NCBI GenBank assembly: GCA_019420305.1
Contig: JAHZHL010000001.1
Span: 1 to 32,916 of the forward strand
From: Bacillota bacterium
Lineage (GTDB): Bacteria; Bacillota; Clostridia; Peptostreptococcales; Anaerovoracaceae
DNA: 32,916 nucleotides
Direction: 5' to 3'
In this document: positions 6,130 through 14,348 of the stretch, in pieces
Layout: every line of letters begins with the position of its first letter
Position numbering within the stretch: position 1 is the stretch's first letter
Position numbers and translations under genes: made by a program
The notes under the pieces: generated by a model
The model's database searches: none
What the model saw: only the letters and a program-made list of their open reading frames with translations
Told to the model about the DNA's origin: nothing

Positions 6130-6864
6130 CTAGCACTGCGCTTCCTGCTGAAAACGCTTCTTAATATTTTTTTCCGCCCTTGAAATCGTCATCTGGGAAA
6201 CGCCCAGTCTCTTGGCGATTTCCGCCTGTGATTTATTTTCTACAAACCGCTGTCTGAAAATATATTTGTTTGTATCGCTCAGTTCACCTAAAACCTTAGT
6301 GATCATTTCCTGATATTCCAGGCGATTAAACCCTTCATCTTCCATAGCAGCGTATTTCTCAAAAGCCGGCGCGTCCCCTTCTTCTCCGGATTCATCAAAG
6401 GTCTGATTGAGTGAAAAAGCATTATAGGCCATTCCGCTCTCTGTCGCCTGCAGCACATCTTCTTCTGAAAATCCTGTAAATTCGGCGATTTCCGGAATGG
6501 TGGGATTTCTCTGAAGCCTGTTTGAAAGTTCTTCCTTGGCGGACTGAATCTTTCCCGCCATCTCTTTCATTCTGCGGGGTACTTTTACACTCCATTCCTT
6601 ATCCCGGAAGTATTTTTTGATTTCACCGATAATGGTAGGAGTTGCGAAACTGGAAAACTCGTACCCCTTTGATGGATCAAAACGTTCCACAGCAGAAATC
6701 AGAGCCATGGCCCCGACCTGATAAAGATCGTCGTATTCCACGCCCTTATTCAAATACTTTCTGATTAAAATATCCACCATATAAAGATAAGACTCTACAA
6801 TTTCATTTCGGATCGAAACATCTCCCGTCTTTCTGTATTGGTCGAATAACTCCTGTTTCAGCAT
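6130..6864 (-). CDS. sigB: SigB/SigF-group RNA polymerase sigma factor
   Basis: A 244-aa group 3 sigma-70 factor without region 1. Region 2 (about 25-100) contains EYDDLYQVGAMALISAVERFD and EFSSFATPTIIGEIKKYFRDK. Region 3 follows (VPRRMKEMAGKI). Region 4 at the C terminus has the helix-turn-helix KSQAEIAKRLGVSQMTISRAE. Length and sequence place it in the SigB/SigF/SigG branch. The adjacent RsbW-like anti-sigma gene and the absence of a SpoIIAA-like gene argue for a general-stress SigB rather than the forespore SigF. Its ATG overlaps the rsbW stop (ATGCTGA), so sigma and anti-sigma are translationally coupled. Confidence 0.85.
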   Translation of the reverse strand: MLKQELFDQYRKTGDVSIRNEIVESYLYMVDILIRKYLNKGVEYDDLYQVGAMALISAVERFDPSKGYEFSSFATPTIIGEIKKYFRDKEWSVKVPRRMKEMAGKIQSAKEELSNRLQRNPTIPEIAEFTGFSEEDVLQATESGMAYNAFSLNQTFDESGEEGDAPAFEKYAAMEDEGFNRLEYQEMITKVLGELSDTNKYIFRQRFVENKSQAEIAKRLGVSQMTISRAEKNIKKRFQQEAQC

Positions 6865-7259
6865 TTATTTTTCACCATTCTGATCTGATTTCCGTCTTCA
6901 GCCTTAACGATTTCCACCTCATCCATCAGAGATTTTATAATATAGATACCCAGATTGCCCTCATTCGGGCAGTCCAGGCAGGGCTTTTTATACTTAGCAA
7001 GCCCGTGTTCACATGCTTTGTCAGAAACTGTAATGATGATTTTATCTTCGTCGATCCGGCATTCGACTTCATAAAAATTGCTGAATCCGTCAAAGCCGTG
7101 GCATGTAATGTTTTTACACGCTTCTCCTACCGCAATTTCAATATCTTCAATAGCCTCTATATTAAAATTTGCTGTTCCCGCGGCCGACCCGACAGCCAGT
7201 TTGGCTATTTTTACATATTCGGGTCTTCCGGGTATCGAAAATCTGAGTAAATCACTCAT
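6858..7259 (-). CDS. rsbW: RsbW-like anti-sigma factor / serine kinase
   Basis: A 133-aa GHKL ATPase domain. The N-box EDIEIAVGEACKN (38-50) and the G2-like turn GNLGIYIIKSLMDE (101-114) are clear. The G1 region is degenerate: VSDKACEHG (78-86) keeps the Asp but not the usual DxGxG. RsbW proteins bind their sigma factor and phosphorylate an RsbV-type antagonist, but no rsbV lies alongside. Seven cysteines (48, 53, 67, 83, 94, 97, 133) are unusual for this small protein, and CLDC (94-97) falls in the ATP lid. Its AGGAGA site overlaps the gyrA stop codon, so it is read from the gyrase transcript. Confidence 0.82.
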   Translation of the reverse strand: MSDLLRFSIPGRPEYVKIAKLAVGSAAGTANFNIEAIEDIEIAVGEACKNITCHGFDGFSNFYEVECRIDEDKIIITVSDKACEHGLAKYKKPCLDCPNEGNLGIYIIKSLMDEVEIVKAEDGNQIRMVKNKC

Positions 7260-7269
7260 TTACATTCTC

Positions 7270-9786
7270 CTATTCTGTCTTCATTTCGATCTGTCCGCTA
7301 TCGCTGTTGTCACCGCCGCTTTTTTTCTCCTTCGAAGCGCTTTCCTCAACTTCGTCATCCTTTATAACCTTCGCGAGGGCAATGATATTGGCGTCTTCAT
7401 CGACTTTCATAATCTTTACGCCCTGAGTAGCCCGTCCAAGTACAGAGACTTCTTTCGCTTCGATACGGATAATAATTCCCTCTGAATTAATCAGCAGGAT
7501 CTCATCGTCCTCATTTACAACCATAGCTCCTACCAGCTCACCGGTCTTTTTGAACTTTGTCTTATCGTAGGTGAGGAGTCCTTTGCCGCCTCTTACCTGA
7601 ATCTTATATTCATCAACCGGCGTCCTCTTACCATATCCGTTGGTTGTCACGACCAGAAGCTCCTGATGAGGCTGTACCAGCTCCATGGAAACGACTTCGT
7701 CGTCACCTTCCAGTTTGATAGCTCTCACGCCTCCCGCGATTCGTCCCATCGGTCTTACATCGTCTTCCGAGAAACAAATGCACTTGCCGTGTTTTGTAAC
7801 AATAATCACATTATCCGTACCGGTTGTCTCTTTGATATCCACCAGCTGATCCCCTTCTTTTAAGTTGATCGCTAAAAGTCCAGTCTTTCTGCTGGTATCA
7901 AAACTCGACAGTGCCGTCTTTTTAATGGTTCCGTTCTTTGTAACCGCCATCAGATATTTATCTTCCGAGAAATCCTGAATCGGAATTACCGCGGTAATCC
8001 GCTCTCTCTGCATCAAATTCAGGAAGTTGACAGCCGGCGTTCCCTTGGCCGTCCTTGTAGCTTCCGGAATCTCATAAGCCTTGATCTTATGGGCTTTTCC
8101 CGTATTTGTAAAGAACATCAGATAATCATGGGTCGATGTCATAATCAGATTCTTTACAAAGTCGTTTTCTCTTGTTGTCAGTCCGGTGATCCCTTTTCCG
8201 CCTCTTCTCTGAGTCTTATAGGTATCTGCCGGAATCCGCTTCAGGTATCCCAGATGGGTCAGAGTAACGACAACCTGTTTTTCCTGGATCAGATCTTCCT
8301 CGTCAATCTCCTTAGCGTCCGCCACGATTTTTGTTCTTCTGGCGTCCTTGTATTTTTCCTTGATTTCCAGAAGCTCGTCGCGGATTACGCCCATCATCTT
8401 GTCGTCATCGGCCAACAGTTCCTTGTAGTAGGCGATTTTTTTCTGTAATTCCGCGTATTCATCTTCAATTTTTTCCCGTTCCAGTCCCTGCAGGCGGGCA
8501 AGTCTCATGTCCAGAATCGCCTGAGCCTGAATTTCGGAAAGACCGAACCGTTCCATCAGCTTTTCTTTGGCGTCGTTGTAACTGGAACGAATGATGCGGA
8601 TTATTTCGTCAATATTATCCAGAGCAATGCGCAGACCTTCTAAAATATGAGCTCTTGCTTCCGCTTTTTTCAAATCATATTTGGTTCTTCTGGTTACTAC
8701 ATCAAACTGATGCTTCAGGTATTCGTCCAGAATCTCATACAGGTTCAGGATCTTCGGCTGCCCGTTCACCAGGGCGATCATAATCACACTGTAGCTTTCC
8801 TGCAGCTGCGTATGTTTATAGAGCCGGTTCAAAATGATCTGCGGATTGGCGTCTTTTTTCAGTTCAATGACAATCCGCATACCGCCTCTGCTGGAGGATT
8901 CATCCCGGATATCGGAAATACCTTCCACCCGTTTGTCCTTCACCAGTTCGGCGATTTTTTCGATCAGTCTGGCTTTATTCACCTGATAAGGGATTTCCGT
9001 TACGATAATCTGGGATTTTCCGCGGTTTGTCTCTTCAATTTCCGTCTTGGAACGAACGATCACCTTTCCCTGTCCGGTTTTATAGGCGTTTCTAATATTG
9101 TTCTTGCCCATAATAATAGCGCCGGTAGGGAAGTCCGGTCCCTTTATAATTTTTACCAGATCGTCGATGGTGCAATCCTTATCTTCGATCATTTTTACGG
9201 CAGCGTCAATCACCTCCGCCAGATTATGGGGAGGAATGGATGTCGCCATGCCGACGGCGATACCATTGCTGCCATTTACTAACAGATTGGGAATTCTGGA
9301 GGGGAGAACAACCGGTTCCTTTTCCTCTTCGTCAAAGTTCGGCATAAAGTCGACGGTTTCCTTTTCAATATCCCGCAGCATCTGCAGGGCAAAGGGCGTC
9401 ATTCTCGCTTCCGTATAACGCATAGCCGCGGCGCCGTGGCCGTCTACGGAGCCGAAGTTTCCATGGCCGTCCACCAGCATGTATCTTGTGGAGAAAGGCT
9501 GGGCCAGCCTTACCATAGCGTCATAAATGGAACTGTCACCGTGAGGGTGGTATTTACCCATTACTTCGCCGACAATACGAGCCGATTTTTTATACGGCTT
9601 GTCCGGCGTAACGCCAAGGCCGCTCATTCCGTACAAGATTCTCCTGTGTACTGGTTTTAATCCGTCCCGCACATCCGGAAGGGCTCTTCCTACGATTACG
9701 CTCATGGCGTAGTCGATGTAGGAATTCTTCATTTCCTTGTATATTTCATGCTGGATCAGCTTCTGATCCTCGATTAAGTTATCCAC
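7270..9786 (-). CDS. gyrA: DNA gyrase subunit A
   Basis: An 838-aa type IIA topoisomerase subunit, full length. The catalytic Tyr124 lies in MRYTEARM. The quinolone-determining region YHPHGDSSIYDAMVRLAQ has Ser85 and Asp89, the susceptible-type residues corresponding to E. coli 83 and 87. The GyrA box QRRGGKG is present in the C-terminal beta-pinwheel, which ends in an acidic tail. With GyrB it introduces negative supercoils. It begins with GTG, preceded by AGGGGGT at five to six bases, and starts 14 bases after gyrB. Confidence 0.97.
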   Translation of the reverse strand: MDNLIEDQKLIQHEIYKEMKNSYIDYAMSVIVGRALPDVRDGLKPVHRRILYGMSGLGVTPDKPYKKSARIVGEVMGKYHPHGDSSIYDAMVRLAQPFSTRYMLVDGHGNFGSVDGHGAAAMRYTEARMTPFALQMLRDIEKETVDFMPNFDEEEKEPVVLPSRIPNLLVNGSNGIAVGMATSIPPHNLAEVIDAAVKMIEDKDCTIDDLVKIIKGPDFPTGAIIMGKNNIRNAYKTGQGKVIVRSKTEIEETNRGKSQIIVTEIPYQVNKARLIEKIAELVKDKRVEGISDIRDESSSRGGMRIVIELKKDANPQIILNRLYKHTQLQESYSVIMIALVNGQPKILNLYEILDEYLKHQFDVVTRRTKYDLKKAEARAHILEGLRIALDNIDEIIRIIRSSYNDAKEKLMERFGLSEIQAQAILDMRLARLQGLEREKIEDEYAELQKKIAYYKELLADDDKMMGVIRDELLEIKEKYKDARRTKIVADAKEIDEEDLIQEKQVVVTLTHLGYLKRIPADTYKTQRRGGKGITGLTTRENDFVKNLIMTSTHDYLMFFTNTGKAHKIKAYEIPEATRTAKGTPAVNFLNLMQRERITAVIPIQDFSEDKYLMAVTKNGTIKKTALSSFDTSRKTGLLAINLKEGDQLVDIKETTGTDNVIIVTKHGKCICFSEDDVRPMGRIAGGVRAIKLEGDDEVVSMELVQPHQELLVVTTNGYGKRTPVDEYKIQVRGGKGLLTYDKTKFKKTGELVGAMVVNEDDEILLINSEGIIIRIEAKEVSVLGRATQGVKIMKVDEDANIIALAKVIKDDEVEESASKEKKSGGDNSDSGQIEMKTE

Positions 9787-9800
9787 GTTTTACCCCCTTT

Positions 9801-11720
9801 TTAAATATCAAGAGTCGCGTAAGTCGCGTTTTCTTCAATGAATTTTCTTCTCGGCGGAACCTTATCGCCCATCAGAGTCGTAAAGATCTCATCCGCGGCG
9901 GCCACATCATCCAGGGTAATCTGGATCAGTGTCCTGGTTTCAAAATTCATTGTTGTTTCCCACAGCTGGTCTTCGTCCATTTCACCAAGACCTTTATATC
10001 TCTGAATTTCCGCTTTTCCAGGCTTGTCCGCAAGGGAAGCCAGCAGCTTTTCCTGTTCCGCGTCCGAATAGGTATAGTGAACTTCTTTTCCTTTTTTTAC
10101 CTGGAACAGAGGCGGCTGGGCCGCGTAAACATATCCGCCTTCGATCAGAGGCGTCATATACCGATAGAAGAAGGTGAGAAGCAGAGTCCGGATATGGGCT
10201 CCGTCCACGTCCGCATCGGTCATGATGATAATTTTATGGTATCTCAGCTTTTCCAGGTTAAAATCATCCCCGATTCCGCAGCCAAAAGCGGTAATCATAT
10301 TTTTAATTTCATCCGAGTTTAAGATTTTATCCAGTCTTGCTTTTTCTACGTTGAGGATCTTACCTCTCAGAGGCAGGATCGCCTGGCGCTTTCTATCTCT
10401 TCCGTTAATCGCTGTACCGCCGGCGGAATCTCCCTCTACCAGAAAGATTTCGGAAATAGAAGGATCTTTTTCCGAGCAGTCAGCAAGCTTTCCTGGAAGG
10501 GAAGTGCCGTCCAGAACGCCTTTTCTTCTCGTCAGTTCTCTCGCTTTTCTCGCCGCCTCTCTGGCACGGGCCGCCCGCAGGCATTTGTCCAGTATGATCC
10601 TGGCCTGTGCTGGATTTTCTTCTAAAAAGGCGGTCAGATTTTCATTGGTGGCAGTTTCCACAAAACCGCGCATCTCGCTGTTTCCCAGCTTGGTTTTGGT
10701 CTGTCCCTCAAACTGCGGCTCTGTCAATTTTACGGAAATAATCGCGGTCAAACCTTCTCTTACGTCTTCGCCGGAAAGAGAGTCGTCGTTTTCTTTCAAA
10801 AATTTATTTTTCCTGGCGTAATCGTTCATAACTCTGGTAAGAGCGGTTTTAAACCCTACCATATGGGTTCCGCCTTCCGTCGTATTGATATTGTTGGCAT
10901 AGGAAAGGATCAGCTCGTTGTAGCGATCCGTATACTGCATGGCGATTTCCACTTCCATGCCTTTTTTCTGCACTTCAAAATAAATAATATCTTTATGGAG
11001 CGGCTCCTTATTTTTATTCTGGTGTACCACAAACTCGCGGATTCCGCCCTCATAATGAAATACTTCTTCCCGCTCTTTTCCTTCCCGCTCGTCTTTCAGC
11101 GTGATTTTAATGCCTTTATTCAGGAATGCCATCTCACGGAGTCGGTATTCCAGGGTTCCGTAATCAAATTCTGTATCATCAAAGATCTCCGGATCCGGCC
11201 AGAAAGTCGATTTGGAACCGGTATGCTTTGAAGTTCCTATTTCGGTAAGCGGAGATGTCGTCTTTCCTCTTTCGTAAGTCTGCTTGTATACTTTGCCGTT
11301 TCTGCGGATCTCCACTTCCATATGGGTGGAAAGGGCGTTTACAACGGACGCGCCTACACCGTGCAGACCTCCGGATACCTTGTATCCTCCGCCGCCGAAT
11401 TTTCCGCCGGCGTGAAGAACCGTATGAATTACCTCTACCGCGGGAATCCCCAGTTTCGGGTGTTTATCCACAGGCATTCCCCGTCCGTCGTCTTCCACAA
11501 CAATAGAGTTGTCCTTCTGGATCGTTACGCCAATGGTGCTGCAGTAGCCGGCCAGAGCCTCGTCCACACTGTTATCGACAATTTCGTAAACCAGATGGTG
11601 AAGCCCCCTGGGCCCCGTACTTCCTATATACATACCGGGTCTTTTCCGAACCGGCTCTAATCCTTCAAGCACCTGAATCTGCTCAGCATTATACTGCTGC
11701 TGGTTAACATCTGCGCTCAT
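9801..11720 (-). CDS. gyrB: DNA gyrase subunit B
   Basis: A 639-aa ATPase subunit. The GHKL ATP site (EIVDNSVDEALAGY, then DDGRGMPVD and GGLHGVGASVVNALS), the TOPRIM EGDSAGG and DADVDGAHIRTL motifs, and PLRGKILNVEKA are all present. Two starts are possible in frame. I prefer the ATG at 11720, preceded by AGAGAGGTGA eight bases away, over the GTG at 11732, which overlaps that site. It is separated from recF by 166 bases holding a terminator and its own promoter, and it leads the gyrB-gyrA-rsbW-sigB-trpS unit. Confidence 0.96.
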   Translation of the reverse strand: MSADVNQQQYNAEQIQVLEGLEPVRKRPGMYIGSTGPRGLHHLVYEIVDNSVDEALAGYCSTIGVTIQKDNSIVVEDDGRGMPVDKHPKLGIPAVEVIHTVLHAGGKFGGGGYKVSGGLHGVGASVVNALSTHMEVEIRRNGKVYKQTYERGKTTSPLTEIGTSKHTGSKSTFWPDPEIFDDTEFDYGTLEYRLREMAFLNKGIKITLKDEREGKEREEVFHYEGGIREFVVHQNKNKEPLHKDIIYFEVQKKGMEVEIAMQYTDRYNELILSYANNINTTEGGTHMVGFKTALTRVMNDYARKNKFLKENDDSLSGEDVREGLTAIISVKLTEPQFEGQTKTKLGNSEMRGFVETATNENLTAFLEENPAQARIILDKCLRAARAREAARKARELTRRKGVLDGTSLPGKLADCSEKDPSISEIFLVEGDSAGGTAINGRDRKRQAILPLRGKILNVEKARLDKILNSDEIKNMITAFGCGIGDDFNLEKLRYHKIIIMTDADVDGAHIRTLLLTFFYRYMTPLIEGGYVYAAQPPLFQVKKGKEVHYTYSDAEQEKLLASLADKPGKAEIQRYKGLGEMDEDQLWETTMNFETRTLIQITLDDVAAADEIFTTLMGDKVPPRRKFIEENATYATLDI

Positions 11721-11781
11721 TAATCGATTCACCTCTCTACCTTTTGTTTCATTAAAATATGGTTAAACCCATAGATAATAT

Positions 11782-11810
11782 ATTATACATCAAAAACGCA
11801 CCTTTTACAA
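11782..11810 (-). promoter_or_regulatory. Candidate gyrB promoter
   Basis: On the minus strand TTGTAA (11810-11805), 17 bases, TATAAT (11787-11782). The expected start is near 11775, about 55 bases upstream of gyrB. The -35 lies in the loop of the recF terminator hairpin, so the two signals overlap. Confidence 0.55.
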
Positions 11811-11825
11811 GTTTTAGTGCGTTTT
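11792..11825 (-). terminator. Terminator downstream of recF
   Basis: On the minus strand AAAACGCAC (11825-11817) pairs with GTGCGTTTT (11801-11793), with a 15-base loop and a run of five T at the end of the stem. It probably ends the dnaA-dnaN-recF transcript about 75 bases after recF. Confidence 0.55.
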
Positions 11826-11898
11826 GGACATTTTTTATATTTTTTATGTAAAAACAAGCTGTATGATGAAAATATTGCTCCTCAACCCACTTTAAATC

Positions 11899-13020
11899 TT
11901 AAAGCAGGCTTTTTTCAATTTCAGAAAAAACAGTTCCGTTCTTTATCTGAAAATACTTAATTTTTCCCAGACGCTGCTCCGCTTCTTCGGATAATTCCGT
12001 TGTTGTTATAAAAACCTGTATATCTTCTAGAGAGCGGATTAAATAGTTCTGCCTTTCCTGATCCAATTCGGATAATACATCGTCTAAGAGTAATATTGGA
12101 TTTTCTCCAGTCTCTTCTTTTATCAGTTCGATTTCCGAAAGCTTGAGGGAAAGAGCTGCTGTCCTCTGCTGTCCCTGTGATCCGAAGCTGCGGATATCAA
12201 TGCCTCCGATTTTGAGACTTAAATCATCTTTATGGGGACCTCTTCCGGTTGTGCCTTTCCGTTTGTCTTTCTCTCTGTTTTTTTTCAATTCTTCATAAAA
12301 AAAAGACTGCTGATCCTGGGATACCGCAATATTAGGCTCATAGGAAACCTCCAGCTGCTCCTTCTTGTTTGTAATTTCTTCATGAATTCTGCTGCTGATT
12401 TTATGGATCTTGTGGATAAATTCTTCTCTGCTGGAAATAATCCGGCTGCCATACTCCGCCATTTTACTGTCCCAGATATCTAAAATCTCATCCGTCATGC
12501 GGGAGTTTCCCGCGTAAAATTCTCTCAGACAGGCATTTCTCTGATTCAGAGCTTTCCGGTACTGATTGAGATTGTTGTAATAGGACGGTTTGATCTGGCA
12601 CAGTTCCCGATCGATAAATTTTCTTCGCTTTTCCGGTTCATCTTTTACGATTCTCAGATCTTCCGGGGAAAAAATAACCATATAGATTGTCTCAAAAAGC
12701 TGTGACAGTTTCTTTGCTTTTATTCCATCAATTTTGATTCCTTTTTTTCCATCTCTGTTTACTGCTAACTCTACCAGCAGCTCCCGCTCCTCTTTGATGG
12801 CCAGCAGACGAATCCGGAAAAAATCCGCTCCGAACCGGATCATATCTTTATCCCGATTGGTTCGGAAGGATTTTCCCATAGAAGTCAGATAGATGCTTTC
12901 CAGCAAATTAGTCTTTCCCTGAGCGTTCTGCCCGATGAAAATATTGACATTCTGGTGAAAGACGGTTTTCAGTTCCTCATAATTCCGGAAGTCTTTCAGT
13001 TCGATCTCTTTAATATACAT
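11899..13020 (-). CDS. recF: RecF, DNA gap repair protein
   Basis: A 373-aa SMC-like ATPase. Walker A is GQNAQGKTNLLE near residue 30. The ABC signature region is FGSQGQQRTAALSLKLSE, followed by Walker B ILLLDDVLSELD. RecF loads RecO and RecR and thus RecA at single-strand gaps. It starts one base after the dnaN stop codon with no recognisable ribosome-binding site, so it is probably translated by coupling to dnaN. In many Bacillota a short S4-domain gene (yaaA) separates dnaN and recF; there is no space for it here. Confidence 0.95.
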   Translation of the reverse strand: MYIKEIELKDFRNYEELKTVFHQNVNIFIGQNAQGKTNLLESIYLTSMGKSFRTNRDKDMIRFGADFFRIRLLAIKEERELLVELAVNRDGKKGIKIDGIKAKKLSQLFETIYMVIFSPEDLRIVKDEPEKRRKFIDRELCQIKPSYYNNLNQYRKALNQRNACLREFYAGNSRMTDEILDIWDSKMAEYGSRIISSREEFIHKIHKISSRIHEEITNKKEQLEVSYEPNIAVSQDQQSFFYEELKKNREKDKRKGTTGRGPHKDDLSLKIGGIDIRSFGSQGQQRTAALSLKLSEIELIKEETGENPILLLDDVLSELDQERQNYLIRSLEDIQVFITTTELSEEAEQRLGKIKYFQIKNGTVFSEIEKSLL

Positions 13021-13021
13021 A

Positions 13022-14140
13022 TCAGTAATTCGATGAAATTCTTACCGGAAGAATCAGATATTCAAACCGTTCTCCTTCAATGGGTTTTACCAGACACGGT
13101 GTTGTACTTGTATTAAATTCCATCATAATTTTTTCATCGTCAACCGCTTTCAGAACATCCATTACATATTTGGAGTTAAATCCGATCTCCAGATCTTCTC
13201 CTGTTTTTTCCATGATAATTTCTTCAATTACGTTTCCTTCTTCCGATCGGGATGTAATGGTCAGAAGATTATTCTTGATAATCAGCTTGATCAGATTGTT
13301 TTTTCCTTCTTTTGCCAGAAGTGACGCCCGTTCAATGCTTTCCAGGAGCACAGGTCGTTCAATCTGAACTTTTGTCTGATTTACAGCCGGTATAATGTCT
13401 TTATATTTAATAAATTCGCCTTCCAGCAGACGGATAATAATTTTGGTCTGATCGATCAGAACGACTGCTTTTTTCTCACTGAATAAAATCTTTGTATCAC
13501 TTTCTTCTTCCGATTCCGCGATAATTTTATTCACTTCGTTGAGAATCTTTGCCGAAACTACGATTTTCCTGCTCTGTTCACTTTTCATTTCTTCTCTGGC
13601 TACCGCCATGCGGAATCCGTCTAAAGCGACCATGTTGATCGAATCCGGTTCAATTTCCATCAGTACGCCGACAATAATTCCCTTTGATTCATCGATACTT
13701 GCCGCGAAAGAGGTTTTTCTTATCATGTTTTTGAATGTCTCTGTATCAAAGGTAATGGACGCGAAATCATCTTCCAGATCATTGATATTGGGAAACTCAT
13801 CTGCAGCAAGTCCTACAATTGTAAATTCGGATGAAGAACTTTTAATTAAAACCGTATTGTTTTCTTTTTCTTCAATTAAAATTTCTTCATTCGGGAGTTT
13901 TCGGATAATATCGCTGAATAATTTGGAAAGGACAACGATGGAACCTTCTTCCATCACATTGACGTCCACCTTTTTTTCGATACTCAGATCCAGATCCGAA
14001 GCAGACAGAGTCAGAGTTCCCTCTGAAGAAACCTTCATGAGAATTCCCTTTAGAATCGGAATCGTTGTTCTTGAAGTAACGGCTTTTGAAACAGTGTTTA
14101 ATGCTTTCGATAATGTTTGCTGGCTGCAAGTAAATTTCAT
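13022..14140 (-). CDS. dnaN: DNA polymerase III beta sliding clamp
   Basis: A 372-aa protein beginning MKFTCSQQTLSKALNTVSKA, in line with known clamps. The C terminus ENVYLI-like segment (EYLILPVRISS) is the clamp's peptide-binding end. It encircles DNA and tethers polymerase III. GGAGG lies eight bases before the ATG at 14140, which rules out the upstream in-frame start at 14155. It is separated from dnaA by 208 bases that hold the origin unwinding element and a TATAAT-like sequence (within 14180-14187, minus strand). Confidence 0.96.
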   Translation of the reverse strand: MKFTCSQQTLSKALNTVSKAVTSRTTIPILKGILMKVSSEGTLTLSASDLDLSIEKKVDVNVMEEGSIVVLSKLFSDIIRKLPNEEILIEEKENNTVLIKSSSSEFTIVGLAADEFPNINDLEDDFASITFDTETFKNMIRKTSFAASIDESKGIIVGVLMEIEPDSINMVALDGFRMAVAREEMKSEQSRKIVVSAKILNEVNKIIAESEEESDTKILFSEKKAVVLIDQTKIIIRLLEGEFIKYKDIIPAVNQTKVQIERPVLLESIERASLLAKEGKNNLIKLIIKNNLLTITSRSEEGNVIEEIIMEKTGEDLEIGFNSKYVMDVLKAVDDEKIMMEFNTSTTPCLVKPIEGERFEYLILPVRISSNY

Positions 14141-14173
14141 TGTATTTTCCTCCAATTAAGCGGCTCAAAGCCC

Positions 14174-14234
14174 TTATTATTATATATATCTTTTTAGTAG
14201 TAATAGTAGTAGGGGCTGTGCATATTGTTGATAA
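14174..14234 (-). other. oriC: oriC basal unwinding element: DnaA boxes, GC cluster, DnaA-trios, AT-rich region
   Basis: Reading from dnaA towards dnaN there are two abutting DnaA boxes, TTATCAACA (14234-14226) and ATATGCACA (14225-14217, consensus TTATNCACA), then a GC cluster (14216-14212). Next come six trios, seen on the plus strand as TAGTAGTAATAGTAGTAG (14195-14212), and an AT-only-rich stretch (14174-14194). This order and polarity match the basal unwinding system described for Bacillus subtilis oriC, where DnaA assembles from the boxes along the 3'-GAT-5' trios to open the duplex. Confidence 0.85.
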
Positions 14235-14279
14235 CCGGCATGCCCGTTTATTTTTGAACGAAAATTGTTCTCAAAAATC

Positions 14280-14288
14280 TGTTGATAA
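14280..14288 (-). promoter_or_regulatory. Additional DnaA-box-like site
   Basis: TGTTGATAA, reverse complement TTATCAACA, differing from TTATCCACA at one base. It lies 46 bases upstream of the paired boxes of the unwinding element. An 8-bp inverted repeat, TTGTTCAC (14299-14306) with GTGAACAA (14314-14321), is next to it and has no known role. Confidence 0.5.
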
Positions 14289-14348
14289 TTTGTTTTTTTT
14301 GTTCACTGTATGTGTGAACAATTTTTCTGTCGATCGAATATGTAAACT

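Noticed and set aside
8647..9282. 211-aa ORF antisense to gyrA
   Set aside because: A shadow of a highly conserved coding sequence; no ribosome-binding site or recognisable domain. The same holds for the 215-aa antisense ORF in gyrB (10174-10821) and the 206-aa one in dnaN (13539-14159).
14299..14321. Inverted repeat TTGTTCAC/GTGAACAA as a dnaA terminator
   Set aside because: On the dnaA-transcribed strand it is followed by A, not T; it could only terminate antisense RNA.
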